A stretch of 64,000 nt of DNA from the NCBI GenBank assembly GCA_944325825.1, contig CALVBP010000007.1, positions 1 through 64,000 on the forward strand, in the 5' to 3' direction. Source of the stretch: Candidatus Gastranaerophilales bacterium. GTDB lineage: Bacteria; Cyanobacteriota; Vampirovibrionia; Gastranaerophilales; Gastranaerophilaceae. The position numbers and the translations under genes are program-made. Of this stretch, positions 20,337 through 29,735 are shown in pieces (position 1 is the first letter of the stretch; each line of letters begins with the position of its first letter). The notes beneath the pieces are model-generated. The model was not told the origin of the DNA. It ran no database searches and saw only the letters and a program-made list of their open reading frames with translations.

Positions 20337-21683
20337 TTAAGCTTCTTCTGATTGAATAGATTCTGTATTTTCCGGCTTTTTATAAATTTGTAATTTTGTT
20401 ATACGAGCGCCGTCAATTTCAACTACAGTAAAAGTAAGACCTTCATACGTAACAGAATCACCAATATCTGCAATATGTCCTAACAGTTTAACGACAAGCC
20501 CCGCAATTGTTTCGACATCATCTTCTTCAAACTGAGCTTCATTAATACCGAAATACTCTGCTAATTCGTCAATACGCATCATTGCATTTGCTATATAAGT
20601 ATTCTCGGAAATTTCTTTAATATCAGCCTCTTCCTCTTCGTCAAACTCATCCTGAACATCGCCGATTATTTCTTCCAGCACATCTTCTAAAGTAATTAAA
20701 CCGGCAGTTCCACCAAACTCATCTATTACAATAGCCATTTGTGCATGTTCTTTTTTAAATTGAATTATCAAATTATCAAGAGTCATTGTCTCCGGCACAG
20801 GCATCAGCGGACGAATAAGTTTTTCAAGTGAATAGTTTTCCTTAGACATTGAAAGCGAATACAAATCTTTTACATGAATAAAGCCCAAAATTTTATCTAT
20901 ATTATCTTCATAAACAGGATATCTTGTATACTGATTTTCCAAAGTAAATTTTATCAGTTCTTCATATGAAATATCATTAGGTATACACATCATATCAGTT
21001 CGGGGAATCATTACCTGTTTTGCCATCAAGTCAGAGAATTTAAACATATTATGAAGCATCTCAGCTTCTGTTTCATTTAAAACTCCCTCATTGTAACTTA
21101 CATCAACAAGCATATCCAATTCTTCCGTTGAATGTACAAGAGCTGAATCATCAGCTGTTGCATGGAATGCACAAAGTATCTTATCCCCAGAAACCAGCAA
21201 CAACCACACAAAAGGTTTAAATACCGTAATAAATATATCCATCGGCGTTGCAACCCAGAGAGCTAGTTTGTCAGGATGTAAAAGCGCAAAGCATTTGGGG
21301 AGCTGTTCGCCTAATAATACATGAAAATATGTAACAAGAACAAAAGATATTGGGACTGCTATAGCGTGCGCATATATGCCGGAATTAGCAACTGGTAACA
21401 GTTTTATAAGAGGTTCTATTAATTGCACAATTGTAGCTTCTGCAACCCAACCTAACGCAATACTTGCAATTGTAACACCCAATTGCGCTGCCGCAAGCAT
21501 TTTGTTTGTATCGTTTACAAGCTTTAAAGCCCGTTTTGCATTTGCGTTGCCTTCATTGCACAGCTGTTCAAGACGTGTCTTTCTAACTTTAACCAGAGAA
21601 AATTCCGCCGCAACAAAAAAACCATTAACAAAGAGTAAAAATACTATTATAAATATATTAATGAATATATCGGTTAGGTCCAT
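20337..21683 (-). CDS. CNNM/CorC family (DUF21-CBS-CorC_HlyC) membrane protein
   Basis: A 448-residue protein with an N-terminal DUF21 transmembrane domain (about 1-195, opening FVNGFFVAAEFSLVKVRKTRLEQL). Two CBS domains follow (about 215-335, with VMIPRTDMMCIP and HAQMAIVIDEFGGTAGLITLEDVLEEI). The C-terminal CorC_HlyC domain is at about 350-435. Relatives move or regulate Mg2+/Co2+ or were named hemolysins (TlyC); transport of a divalent cation is the best guess. TATTAT lies 6 bases before the ATG, so the mRNA may be leaderless. Confidence 0.9.
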   Translation of the reverse strand: MDLTDIFINIFIIVFLLFVNGFFVAAEFSLVKVRKTRLEQLCNEGNANAKRALKLVNDTNKMLAAAQLGVTIASIALGWVAEATIVQLIEPLIKLLPVANSGIYAHAIAVPISFVLVTYFHVLLGEQLPKCFALLHPDKLALWVATPMDIFITVFKPFVWLLLVSGDKILCAFHATADDSALVHSTEELDMLVDVSYNEGVLNETEAEMLHNMFKFSDLMAKQVMIPRTDMMCIPNDISYEELIKFTLENQYTRYPVYEDNIDKILGFIHVKDLYSLSMSKENYSLEKLIRPLMPVPETMTLDNLIIQFKKEHAQMAIVIDEFGGTAGLITLEDVLEEIIGDVQDEFDEEEEADIKEISENTYIANAMMRIDELAEYFGINEAQFEEDDVETIAGLVVKLLGHIADIGDSVTYEGLTFTVVEIDGARITKLQIYKKPENTESIQSEEA

Positions 21684-21782
21684 TCCTCTATAATACCTTT
21701 AAATTATACACGTAATTTTACATCAGATATGAACATTTTGCAATATTGGACAAATTCACTGAGATTATAATATAATCTACAT
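21684..21782. promoter_or_regulatory. Divergent promoters with -10 boxes abutting both start codons
   Basis: On the minus strand TATTAT (21695-21690) is 6 bases before the CorC-like ATG. On the plus strand TATAAT (21771-21776) is 6 bases before the DUF3326 ATG, with TTGGAC (21746-21751) as a possible -35 at 19 bp. Neither ATG has a properly spaced Shine-Dalgarno sequence. Confidence 0.45.
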
Positions 21783-22736
21783 ATGAAAACCGGAGCTTTT
21801 ATAGTGCCAACAGGAATCGGAGCCTCAATTGGAGGCTTTGCCGGAGATGCCAGTAAATGGGCAAGAAGAATTTCAAAAAAATGCCGTTTAATAGTTAATC
21901 CAAATGTGGTTAATGCGGCTTGTTTTTCCGGAATTACTGATAATATGCTATATCTGGAAGGGTATTCAATGGATGAATTTTTCAAAGGCAGATTAAACCT
22001 AATCCCTTCAATCAATAACAAAATTGGTATAATTTTTGATAAAAGTATACCTCAGGAAGTTTTAAATATTCATACAAACACAATAAATGCCGTAAAAACC
22101 GTATATGATTTAAATATTCCATTTACTGTAACTACAGATGAAGCGGTTGGAGTAGAATTTTTTATCAACGATTCCGGTGACTCGGTGGGGAACATAAAAA
22201 ATCCGGGCACTTTATTAAGAGCCGGAGAAAAGCTTCTTAATTTTGGAGTTGATGCTGTTGCTATTGTTTGTCATTTTCCAGAAGAGCAAGGTGGCAGTTA
22301 TGCAAACGGAATAGGGGTAGATCCTGTGGGTGGAGCGGAAGCTATTATCTCTCATTACCTGTCAAAAGAGTTAAGAGTACCGTGCGCACATGCACCTGCT
22401 TTTACGGACTTCTCCATAACTACAGATATTGTTGACCCCAGATGCTCGGCAGAATTTATTACCCCGACTTTCTTACCATGTATATTATTAGGTCTAAGCA
22501 TTGCACCTAAAATAGATTACCATAATGAACCTGCCTCAATTTCAGTTAACGATGTTGATTTTCTAGTTACTCCATATAATTGTCTCGGCGGGATTCCGGT
22601 ACTTGAAATGAATAAAAGAAATAAAAAAATATATGCAATAAAAGAAAATCTTACAGTTCTAAATATTTGTCCTGAAAATTTTCCTATAAATTGTGCTATA
22701 ATAAATACATACGAAGAATTACTGGAGCTTTTATGA
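21783..22736 (+). CDS. DUF3326 family protein
   Basis: A 317-residue protein whose opening VPTGIGASIGGFAGDASKWA and later conserved stretches (VNPNVVNAACFSGI, IVCHFPEE, GVDPVGGAEAIISH, HAPAFTDFS) match DUF3326. That family is found in Cyanobacteria, plastid-bearing eukaryotes and a few other bacteria. The biochemical role is unknown. Its presence supports the cyanobacterial-lineage placement. The stop overlaps the next start (ATGA), so it is coupled to the pilin-like gene. Confidence 0.8.
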   Translation: MKTGAFIVPTGIGASIGGFAGDASKWARRISKKCRLIVNPNVVNAACFSGITDNMLYLEGYSMDEFFKGRLNLIPSINNKIGIIFDKSIPQEVLNIHTNTINAVKTVYDLNIPFTVTTDEAVGVEFFINDSGDSVGNIKNPGTLLRAGEKLLNFGVDAVAIVCHFPEEQGGSYANGIGVDPVGGAEAIISHYLSKELRVPCAHAPAFTDFSITTDIVDPRCSAEFITPTFLPCILLGLSIAPKIDYHNEPASISVNDVDFLVTPYNCLGGIPVLEMNKRNKKIYAIKENLTVLNICPENFPINCAIINTYEELLELL

Positions 22737-23470
22737 TAAAAAAATTTGAAAGAGCATTCTCTTTAGCAGAACTTTTAATAGTTATGGCTATTATTGCAAT
22801 CATTACCGCTATGAGTTTCTCTATAGCTAAAAAGGGAATAAAAAGTGCTTACAACTTATTCTTTTATACAGGATATAATGGCATCTATGAAGCTATCGGT
22901 GATGCCATTGATTATGGATATTCTCCTGATAGTGCCAATTTGGGTAATAGTGATTTTATAGAACACATTACCAAAATTATGTCTGCTCAGAAGTCTGTAT
23001 CCGGAAATGACGTTAAAATTGAAGCTCCTAACGGCATTACTTATACTATCTCATATAAAACTGATTATATACTAGAGAACGAGTCCGGTCCTATCTATCA
23101 AATTATTATGAAAGTTCCGTATCAAAAGACAGGGAATGAAAGTGAAGCAAAATCAACACTTTATTATTTGCCGAATTTAAGAAATGGCATGTTGATTCCT
23201 TATGGTGTTATTACAGCTGATAATAATGTAAACCTGCAAAGAAGACAGGATCTCCTGCCATTTTATATTGATGATGGCTCAGTCGGCAGAATACTGGAAT
23301 ATTCTAACGGTTACTCATATAGCAAACCTGTTTTTACCAACTTTAGAGAGGCATTCTGTCAGCTTTATGGCTCATTGACTCTCGAAGGAGTTTCTTACGT
23401 AAGCTGCTCCGGGATACTAGCAGGTAAAAAAGGGCTATTAAAAGTTGCGAATCCGCAAAAAATATTTTAA
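22733..23470 (+). CDS. Type IV pilin-like protein
   Basis: The ATG at 22733 overlaps the preceding stop as ATGA and gives 245 residues. The start KKFERA|FSLAELLIVMAIIAI is a class III (prepilin) signal: cleavage after Ala instead of the usual Gly, with F1 and E5 kept and one membrane helix. The rest is an unknown globular pilin or pseudopilin domain with two late Cys in a QLYGSLTLEGVSYVSCSG context. No pilus assembly genes are nearby. A terminator follows. It could be a minor pilin, a pseudopilin or a DNA-uptake pilin. Confidence 0.75.
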   Translation: MIKKFERAFSLAELLIVMAIIAIITAMSFSIAKKGIKSAYNLFFYTGYNGIYEAIGDAIDYGYSPDSANLGNSDFIEHITKIMSAQKSVSGNDVKIEAPNGITYTISYKTDYILENESGPIYQIIMKVPYQKTGNESEAKSTLYYLPNLRNGMLIPYGVITADNNVNLQRRQDLLPFYIDDGSVGRILEYSNGYSYSKPVFTNFREAFCQLYGSLTLEGVSYVSCSGILAGKKGLLKVANPQKIF

Positions 23471-23488
23471 TTAGACGAATAAAAACTA

Positions 23489-23522
23489 CAAAAAAGGGAC
23501 AAATATGTTTGCCCCTTTTTTG
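23489..23522. terminator. Terminator after the pilin-like gene
   Basis: CAAAAAAGGG-A-CAAA pairs with TTTG-C-CCCTTTTTTG around TATG. T-runs on both strands mean that it can serve both the pilin-like gene and the convergent tig gene. Confidence 0.75.
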
Positions 23523-23550
23523 TGTTTAAGCATATATAAATTGTTATTTT

Positions 23551-24843
23551 TTATTTTACTTTGATTGTATTATTTTCGCTTAAGAATTGAGTTACCTTTT
23601 CATTTAAGGCCTGCTGAGAAAGTGCATTAAATACACCCGGAGTATGAGATAACTGCTTAATCATAGTTGTAGTATCTATTTGATACATTCTACTTAATTC
23701 AGCCAATTTAGCCCCGAAATCTGATTGCGAAACAGTGATATTTTCTTCTTTTGCAATTTTATCAATTACGAGAGAATTTTTAACTCTTACAGCTGCATCT
23801 TCTTTTAAGCTGTTCATAATATTATCATACCCTTGAGCTTCAACTGCTTGATCCCAGGTAAATCCCTGCATCTGAAGTTTTTGTTTATATTCCTCAAGTA
23901 ATTGATCAGCTTCTCTGTCAATCATAGATTGCTGAATATCAACTTTAGCATTGTTAACAACTTTTTCAAAAACAGCTTTTTCTGAATTTGTTCTGTCAAT
24001 ATCCTCTTTCTGTTTATCAAGATATGACTGGATATCAGCTTTTAAATCATCTACTGTTTTAAAAGGTCCGACTTTCTGAGCGAATTCATCATTAAGCTCA
24101 GGCAAAACTTTTGTTTTTATTTCGTTAATTTTGCATTTAAAAACAGCAGGCTGCCCGGCTAATTTTTTCTCATGATAAGTTTCAGGGAACGTAACATTAA
24201 TTTCAAACTCTTCACCTAAAGGTCTGTCTACAAGTTGTTCTGCAAAGCCAGGTATAAAACTTGAATGAGCCAAATCCAATGTGTAGTTTTTAGCATCACC
24301 GTGTTCTATTTTTTCACCATTTGAAAACCCTTCGAAATCAAATACTACAATATCACTTGCAAGAGTTTTCCTATCTGTTACTACTACAGTAGTTGCAGAT
24401 TGTTCCAGTAAACCGTCAAGAGATTTCTGGAAAGCATCTTCCGGAGTCTTATACCCTTCAACTTCAATTGTCATATTTTTGTATTCACCAAGAGTAACTT
24501 CAGGGCGAAGCTCCATTCTTGCTGTTATTTTTAAATCCTCACCTATATTATATGTATATGATTCAACATATGGTTGGGCTACGACATCAAAATTATTGTC
24601 TTTAATAACCTGAGAAAAGATTCTAGGTAAAGCAGTCTCTAAAGCTTCATGCTTAATTCTTTCTTCACCTATATTTTGTTCCACGATATTTCTGGGAGCT
24701 TTGCCTTTTCTAAATCCCGGAATATTCACATACTGTGATAATTTTTTAGCTGCATTGTTATAAAAATCCACTGCATCTTTTGCAGGAATATCAATATCAA
24801 CTTTTACAACATTTTCAGGAAGTTTTTCAATTTTAGTTTCCAT
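23551..24843 (-). CDS. tig: Trigger factor
   Basis: Trigger factor is the ribosome-bound chaperone and peptidyl-prolyl isomerase that meets nascent chains. The 430-residue protein has the ribosome-binding signature loop with GFRKGKAPRNIVEQ (about 44-57) and a FKBP-like PPIase domain (about 155-245, with DIVVFDFEGFSNGE and PGFAEQLV). A helical C-terminal domain follows. Length is normal. clpP and clpX, frequent neighbours in other bacteria, are not adjacent. Confidence 0.95.
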   Translation of the reverse strand: METKIEKLPENVVKVDIDIPAKDAVDFYNNAAKKLSQYVNIPGFRKGKAPRNIVEQNIGEERIKHEALETALPRIFSQVIKDNNFDVVAQPYVESYTYNIGEDLKITARMELRPEVTLGEYKNMTIEVEGYKTPEDAFQKSLDGLLEQSATTVVVTDRKTLASDIVVFDFEGFSNGEKIEHGDAKNYTLDLAHSSFIPGFAEQLVDRPLGEEFEINVTFPETYHEKKLAGQPAVFKCKINEIKTKVLPELNDEFAQKVGPFKTVDDLKADIQSYLDKQKEDIDRTNSEKAVFEKVVNNAKVDIQQSMIDREADQLLEEYKQKLQMQGFTWDQAVEAQGYDNIMNSLKEDAAVRVKNSLVIDKIAKEENITVSQSDFGAKLAELSRMYQIDTTTMIKQLSHTPGVFNALSQQALNEKVTQFLSENNTIKVK

Positions 24844-24910
24844 CTATCAATCCTCTTATTTTAATATATCCTCAATTATATACGCTACTACAAACAGTAT
24901 AAAATGTAAA

Positions 24911-24938
24911 CGGGCGAAGCGTAAATACGCTTCGCCCG
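24911..24938 (-). terminator. GC-rich hairpin after the NarL-type regulator
   Basis: An 11-bp perfect stem CGGGCGAAGCG/CGCTTCGCCCG with a six-base loop stands out in an AT-rich region. On the minus strand it is followed by UUUACAUUUUA, so it probably ends the regulator transcript. Confidence 0.65.
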
Positions 24939-24965
24939 AAAACTAATCAATTACAAAATACAAGC

Positions 24966-25652
24966 TTAAACCAAGCCTTCTTTCACAGCCTTTACAGCTG
25001 CTTGCACCCTATCATTTACACACATTTTTTGTAAGATAGAACATACATGGGCTTTGGCAGTATGGACACTTACAATAAGTTCCTTTGCTATTTCAGTATT
25101 ACTTTTCCCTTCTACAAGATGTTTAAGAACCTCATATTCTCTTTCGGTCAAAGGAACCCTGCCTTCTTCCGACGATTTATCTTTTAAAATTCCTAGAGTT
25201 TCTTGTCTGGGGAATGAATCCAAGACTTTCCTTGCTATTACAGGGTCAAGCCAACAAACACCGTTAGCAACATCTCTTATAACATCTGCTAATTTAGCAG
25301 GGTCTATGTCTTTAAGGCAATATGCCATAGCACCGGAAGATAACGCTGCAATTACCTCTTCTTCCCTATCATGCGAAGTTAGAGCTATGACTTTGATATC
25401 TCTGTTCATTTCTTTAACCTTTAGTGTTGCTTCAATTCCGTTCATCCCGGCAAGTCCTAAATCCATTAGAACTATATTGGGATTATATTTAGCTATTAAT
25501 TCAAGCCCGTCAATAGCATTATCACTCTCTGCAACAACCTCAATATCATCATTAGAATTTAATGCACAGCGAAGACCGACTCTTGTCAATTTAAAATCCT
25601 CAATTATAATTACGCTAATAGTCTTTTTCTCAATCTCAACAGTTGTACTCAT
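24966..25652 (-). CDS. NarL/FixJ family response regulator
   Basis: From the ATG at 25652 (AAGGAG about 8 bases upstream) the protein has 228 residues. The receiver domain (about 12-130) has the acidic pair E18-D19, the phospho-acceptor D64 in NIVLMDLGLAG and the switch residues ALTS and K in CLKD. The LuxR-type HTH (about 160-225) starts PLTEREYEVLKHLVEGKSNTE. No sensor kinase is adjacent, so it is an orphan here. Similar regulators are common in Cyanobacteria. The target is unknown. Confidence 0.9.
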   Translation of the reverse strand: MSTTVEIEKKTISVIIIEDFKLTRVGLRCALNSNDDIEVVAESDNAIDGLELIAKYNPNIVLMDLGLAGMNGIEATLKVKEMNRDIKVIALTSHDREEEVIAALSSGAMAYCLKDIDPAKLADVIRDVANGVCWLDPVIARKVLDSFPRQETLGILKDKSSEEGRVPLTEREYEVLKHLVEGKSNTEIAKELIVSVHTAKAHVCSILQKMCVNDRVQAAVKAVKEGLV

Positions 25653-25737
25653 CGACTCTCTCCTTACTATTTTTGTGTACAAAACTATTAAATAATAGTA
25701 AAGAGTCTCAGTATATTAGCCACTCATCTATAGTTTG

Positions 25738-27006
25738 TTATACATGTCGGTATATAAGTTCTAAAACTTCTCTGACTGAATAATTATCTTTGGTAATAAA
25801 AAAGCTTTTAGAAGTTTGTGATATAACATATTTCATAGATTTACCATCCAGAAACAAATCCGTATATGGTTTTAACATAATTGATGGAACTACTATATAA
25901 TCTGCCACAACATCTTTAACCGTATTTATTAAATCTTCAGAAGTTATTAAGCCTGCTACAGTAATTTTATCTCCCCAATACGTTGACTCGACAGGCTTTA
26001 CAAAAGTATGAAGGTTATTAATTATATTCAGTTTATCTGAAATATATTCAAATGCTGATAATGCGGCAACCGAGCAGGCAAAACAAATCGTCAGAGGTTT
26101 AGTCAAAGCATCCGGGAGTTTTAATTTATCAAAATCATCAATCAAAGTTCTTAACGAACCTACTCCATCCTCCAATTGGGAAAAACTTCCGTAATACTCT
26201 GCCGGAGGGATTTTTTTGTCCGCCAGTAAAAAGAACTCATCAGAACAACATACTTTAGGATACTTTCCGGCGATATTTAATGTTTCAAGAGCAACCTGCT
26301 TATCCACAGTTTTAAGTTCGGTTTGCCTGAATTGCGTAACACCTACCGGAACTATTGCAACAGATAATAAAGAATCCCCCAAGCTTGAAAGCTCCGAAAG
26401 AGTTCTATCCAGTTCCGCACCGTCATTGTAACCCGGGCATAAGACAATCTGAGCATGAAAAGGTATTCCTTGCGATACAAACCACTTCAGATTATCCATA
26501 ATTTTGGATGCATTAGGATTCCTCAACATTTTAACCCTTAACTCGGGATTTGTTGTATGAACCGAAATATAAAATGGACCTAAATGAAGTTTAGAGATAC
26601 GTTCTTTATCCTTTTCCGTAAGATTTGTTGTTGTTATATATGTTCCTTGTAAATAAGAAAGCCTGTAATCATCATCTTTAATATACAGAGTATCCCTCAG
26701 CCCCTTGGGCTGCTGAGCTACGAAACAAAAAATACAATTATTTAAGCAGGGTTTAACCTTATCAAAAACGGCACTTTCAAATATTATCCCTAAATCTTCA
26801 TCATAATCTTTTTCCAGTTCTATCTCTTCAAATTCACCGTTTCTTTTCTTTATTGTAAGCAAAAACTGTTCACTCTTGCAAAAATAATTATAATCTATCA
26901 TATCTTCAGGGGCTTCACTATCTATCGAAATGAGTTCATCCCCTTCTTCAAGACCTAATTCTTCTGCAATAGAACCTGCTATGACACCGCTAATCTTTGC
27001 AGGCAT
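25738..27006 (-). CDS. PDZ-radical SAM-DUF512 protein
   Basis: A 422-residue protein with an N-terminal PDZ-like domain (about 3-62, AKISGVIAGSIAEELGLEEGDEL). A radical SAM core carries the CxxxCxxC cluster C87, C91, C94 (PCLNNCIFCFV), and the C-terminal region is DUF512 (VCCSDEFFLLADKKIP). The family occurs in Firmicutes and Cyanobacteria, is often called Fe-S oxidoreductase, and its reaction is unknown. Its start overlaps the end of the PadR-like gene by 17 bp, so they are co-transcribed. Confidence 0.85.
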   Translation of the reverse strand: MPAKISGVIAGSIAEELGLEEGDELISIDSEAPEDMIDYNYFCKSEQFLLTIKKRNGEFEEIELEKDYDEDLGIIFESAVFDKVKPCLNNCIFCFVAQQPKGLRDTLYIKDDDYRLSYLQGTYITTTNLTEKDKERISKLHLGPFYISVHTTNPELRVKMLRNPNASKIMDNLKWFVSQGIPFHAQIVLCPGYNDGAELDRTLSELSSLGDSLLSVAIVPVGVTQFRQTELKTVDKQVALETLNIAGKYPKVCCSDEFFLLADKKIPPAEYYGSFSQLEDGVGSLRTLIDDFDKLKLPDALTKPLTICFACSVAALSAFEYISDKLNIINNLHTFVKPVESTYWGDKITVAGLITSEDLINTVKDVVADYIVVPSIMLKPYTDLFLDGKSMKYVISQTSKSFFITKDNYSVREVLELIYRHV

Positions 27007-27502
27007 TATTAAACCCTTCCAACAGTGATAAAAAGTTTTTATATTCGCAGATTAAATTGTCAAAAACAAGCTTTGAATAGAAATTAAGTTCTTTATTAGT
27101 TAAAATATTTTTTGTATCTAATAATATATTTTCAGCTTTTATTTTTAATATTTTAAACAGTTCTCTCTGCTCATCAGTTTTCAAGACATCCGCACAAGCT
27201 AACTTTATCCTTGAAGCCGTTAAAAACTGGACAGGATTGTCGTTCGGCTGAGCCAGAATAAGTTTTTTTAATTCATCCATTCCCGACCCGGTAATTGAAT
27301 AATATGTTGAAGGTCTTCCTCCAGAAGACATTGTTTTTTGAAGCTTTACATAACCTGATGCTTCAAGGCGATTCAATGCGGGTTTAATTGTTCCGTAACT
27401 GGGGGTTGTCAGCACCGAAAACATCAACCGGATTTCCTTAGAAATACCGTACATTGTCAAAACTTTATTACTCAATTCATATAAAATTAGAAGTTCAATC
27501 AT
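26990..27502 (-). CDS. PadR family transcriptional regulator
   Basis: A 170-residue protein with an N-terminal winged helix (LLILYELSNKVLTMYGISKEI, then SYGTIKPALNRLEASGYVKL and GGRPSTYYSITGSGMDEL). This is the PadR pattern, and a helical dimerisation part follows (about 100-170). PadR proteins often control their own operon or an efflux system. It lies between the GGDEF/HD-GYP gene (11 bp upstream) and the DUF512 gene (17 bp overlap), which points to a three-gene operon. The ligand is unknown. Confidence 0.8.
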   Translation of the reverse strand: MIELLILYELSNKVLTMYGISKEIRLMFSVLTTPSYGTIKPALNRLEASGYVKLQKTMSSGGRPSTYYSITGSGMDELKKLILAQPNDNPVQFLTASRIKLACADVLKTDEQRELFKILKIKAENILLDTKNILTNKELNFYSKLVFDNLICEYKNFLSLLEGFNNACKD

Positions 27503-27513
27503 TATTCAAGACC

Positions 27514-29406
27514 TTAACTAAACTCATTCTGCACAATTGAGACAAATTCATTGGCGAGTTTATCGCTCCACTTATTATTCGCATCATTCAAAATAGTTTT
27601 AATAGCATCTTCCTTAGTCATAGCAGCTCTGTATGGCCTATTTTCCAGCAGTGCGCAGTAGGAATCCACAATTAAAATTATTTGAGATTCTATAGGGATA
27701 TTTTCTCCTGATAATTTATTCGGATAACCTGTTCCATTCCAGTTTTCATGGTGCTTTTCTATTATAGGAATTATATCGACCACTGTACTTATAGGTTCTA
27801 AAATTTCTCTTGCAGCAATTAGCGGATGCTGCTTGATTGAAGCTTTATCCTCTTCTGTTAAAGGTTCTTTCTTTTCTAAGATTTCTTTGGGAACCATTGT
27901 ATTACCAATATCATATAAAAGCATTGCTATTTTTAACTTATCAATGCTTTCCTTCGGCAAATCAAAACGTTTTGCAAGTAAGGAGGCTAATTGAACTTTT
28001 TGTTTTGTACCATCTTCAGCATGTTCAGGATTGTATGTTTTTATCAGCTCATCAGATACCTGATAAAGTATTTCATTATTAATATTCATCTCTTGTAATT
28101 TGTTCGACAATATTTTAGAAGTCTTTCTATCTAAAGGTATCCTGTGTTTTGTTAAAATATTAATAAAGGTATCAATTGCAACTTCTTGCCAAGATGTTTC
28201 ACTAACAGGTTTTGCTAATGTGACCCTGTTTCTGCCGTTTCTTTTAGATTCATACATGGCATGGTCAACCAGCTCAAGCAGCTCATCAATATCATCGGAG
28301 TGCTCCATATATGTTGCTACGCCAAGGCTGGCTGTTATATTACCGATTCGTTCCAGCTGTACCGCTTCAATAGCTTTTCTAATACGCTCAGCAACAACCA
28401 ACCCGCCGGCAGAATCAACTCCGGGCAGTATAACGTTAAATTCTTCCCCGCCCATTCTTGCAGCTACGTCAATAGAACGGCCGTTGGTTTTCAAGACTTC
28501 TGCTATAGCTTTAATAGCGATATCTCCGTAGTTATGACCATACACATCATTTATTTTTTTCAGATGGTCTAAATCAATACCTATTACTGTAAATTTCTGA
28601 TTCTGACGGCTTGCACGAACAGCTTCCTTCTTAATAAATTCTTCAAAATATCTTCTGTTATAAAGCCCCGTCATTCCATCAGTTATTGCTTGTTCCTTTA
28701 CTGCTTGAAACAAATCCGCTATAGTTATAGCCAGTTCAATTTGTCTTGCAAAAAGAGACAAGAAATTCAATTCATTTTCCGTAGCATTTTCTCTTGAAGA
28801 AAATACAACTAAAGACCCAAAGTGAGAATGATTATATGAAAGCGGAACTAATATAAAGGATTTTGCGTTTGTTTCATCAGCAAAATTTTGAGCCAATTCA
28901 TCTGTTATATTAGGGAAGACATTCTTTGCTAAATTAAATATATCCTTTGATTGATAGATTTTTTTCCCGTCAATTGCTTCCGGAAGGTTCTCAATATCCG
29001 GAAATTTTAATCTTATATCCCCCGGAGCACAACTAAATAAATTTAAGAATTTATCTGCAAATAAATCACCTGAACAAGCAACAATTTGTAAATAATCCCC
29101 CTCGTTATCAACCAACCGTTTTGCAATACAGCTGTGAAGATAACCTAATTCGCCTTGTAAACAGCTTACTATTGCATTTAAAACGCTTGAAAGCGGCTTG
29201 GAAGAGTTCATCATATCCCAGATATGCTGTAATGTGAGCATCTGCCTATTTGCTGTATCCAGCTCTTTTGTACGCAAGGCTATTTCTTCTTCTAACTTAG
29301 CATTACGCTCATACAGCTCAAGAAGAGATTGTTTTCCGCTATAGACAGAGGATTCAATATGATCTATTTGATTTTTAAAATTCTTTAAACTATCGAAAAA
29401 ACCCAC
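27514..29406 (-). CDS. GAF-GGDEF-HD-GYP cyclic-di-GMP protein with degenerate HD motif
   Basis: A 630-residue cytoplasmic protein (GTG start). An N-terminal coiled coil (about 25-60) and a GAF domain (about 75-230) are followed by a GGDEF domain with an intact GGEEF and the inhibitory RxxD site five residues before it (RSID). A C-terminal HD-GYP domain (about 440-630) ends it. The GYP part HHENWNGTGYP is intact, but the HD pair is YD (LLYDIGN, usually LLHDIGK) and the later D-x-x-D pair is D-x-x-C (VDSYCAL). So it can probably make c-di-GMP, while its HD-GYP phosphodiesterase is probably weak or lost. Confidence 0.88.
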   Translation of the reverse strand: MGFFDSLKNFKNQIDHIESSVYSGKQSLLELYERNAKLEEEIALRTKELDTANRQMLTLQHIWDMMNSSKPLSSVLNAIVSCLQGELGYLHSCIAKRLVDNEGDYLQIVACSGDLFADKFLNLFSCAPGDIRLKFPDIENLPEAIDGKKIYQSKDIFNLAKNVFPNITDELAQNFADETNAKSFILVPLSYNHSHFGSLVVFSSRENATENELNFLSLFARQIELAITIADLFQAVKEQAITDGMTGLYNRRYFEEFIKKEAVRASRQNQKFTVIGIDLDHLKKINDVYGHNYGDIAIKAIAEVLKTNGRSIDVAARMGGEEFNVILPGVDSAGGLVVAERIRKAIEAVQLERIGNITASLGVATYMEHSDDIDELLELVDHAMYESKRNGRNRVTLAKPVSETSWQEVAIDTFINILTKHRIPLDRKTSKILSNKLQEMNINNEILYQVSDELIKTYNPEHAEDGTKQKVQLASLLAKRFDLPKESIDKLKIAMLLYDIGNTMVPKEILEKKEPLTEEDKASIKQHPLIAAREILEPISTVVDIIPIIEKHHENWNGTGYPNKLSGENIPIESQIILIVDSYCALLENRPYRAAMTKEDAIKTILNDANNKWSDKLANEFVSIVQNEFS

Positions 29407-29489
29407 CGGCGAAGCCCCATACTTTCAACTTTATTAGTATAACACATCTCACATCTATTCTTCAATCATAAGTATATATGAATTTAAAA

Positions 29490-29563
29490 CCTCCTTGACG
29501 GGAATTGAACCCATGACCTCAGGCTTCGGAGACCTGCGCTCTATCCAACTGAGCTACAAGGAG
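29490..29563 (-). tRNA. tRNA-Arg (anticodon CCG)
   Basis: A 74-base cloverleaf on the minus strand: acceptor CTCCTTG/CAAGGAG, D arm GCTC-AGTTGGATA-GAGC, anticodon stem CAGGT/GCCTG, T arm ATGGG-TTCAATT-CCCGT and discriminator G. The loop CTCCGAA gives anticodon CCG (complement at 29527-29529), which reads CGG. The CCA end is not encoded. Confidence 0.95.
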
Positions 29564-29735
29564 GTGCTTTCATTAAGTTTTTTACTAATACCTTATGTGT
29601 AATTTGTGTGTAAAATTTATAAAGTACTTACATTCTAATTTTATCACAGTTTTACAAAGAAAACTATTTTAATTATTCTTAAGAATAGCAAATTTTTTAT
29701 TTAAATGATTTATAATCTGTATAAGGAGTTTAAGG

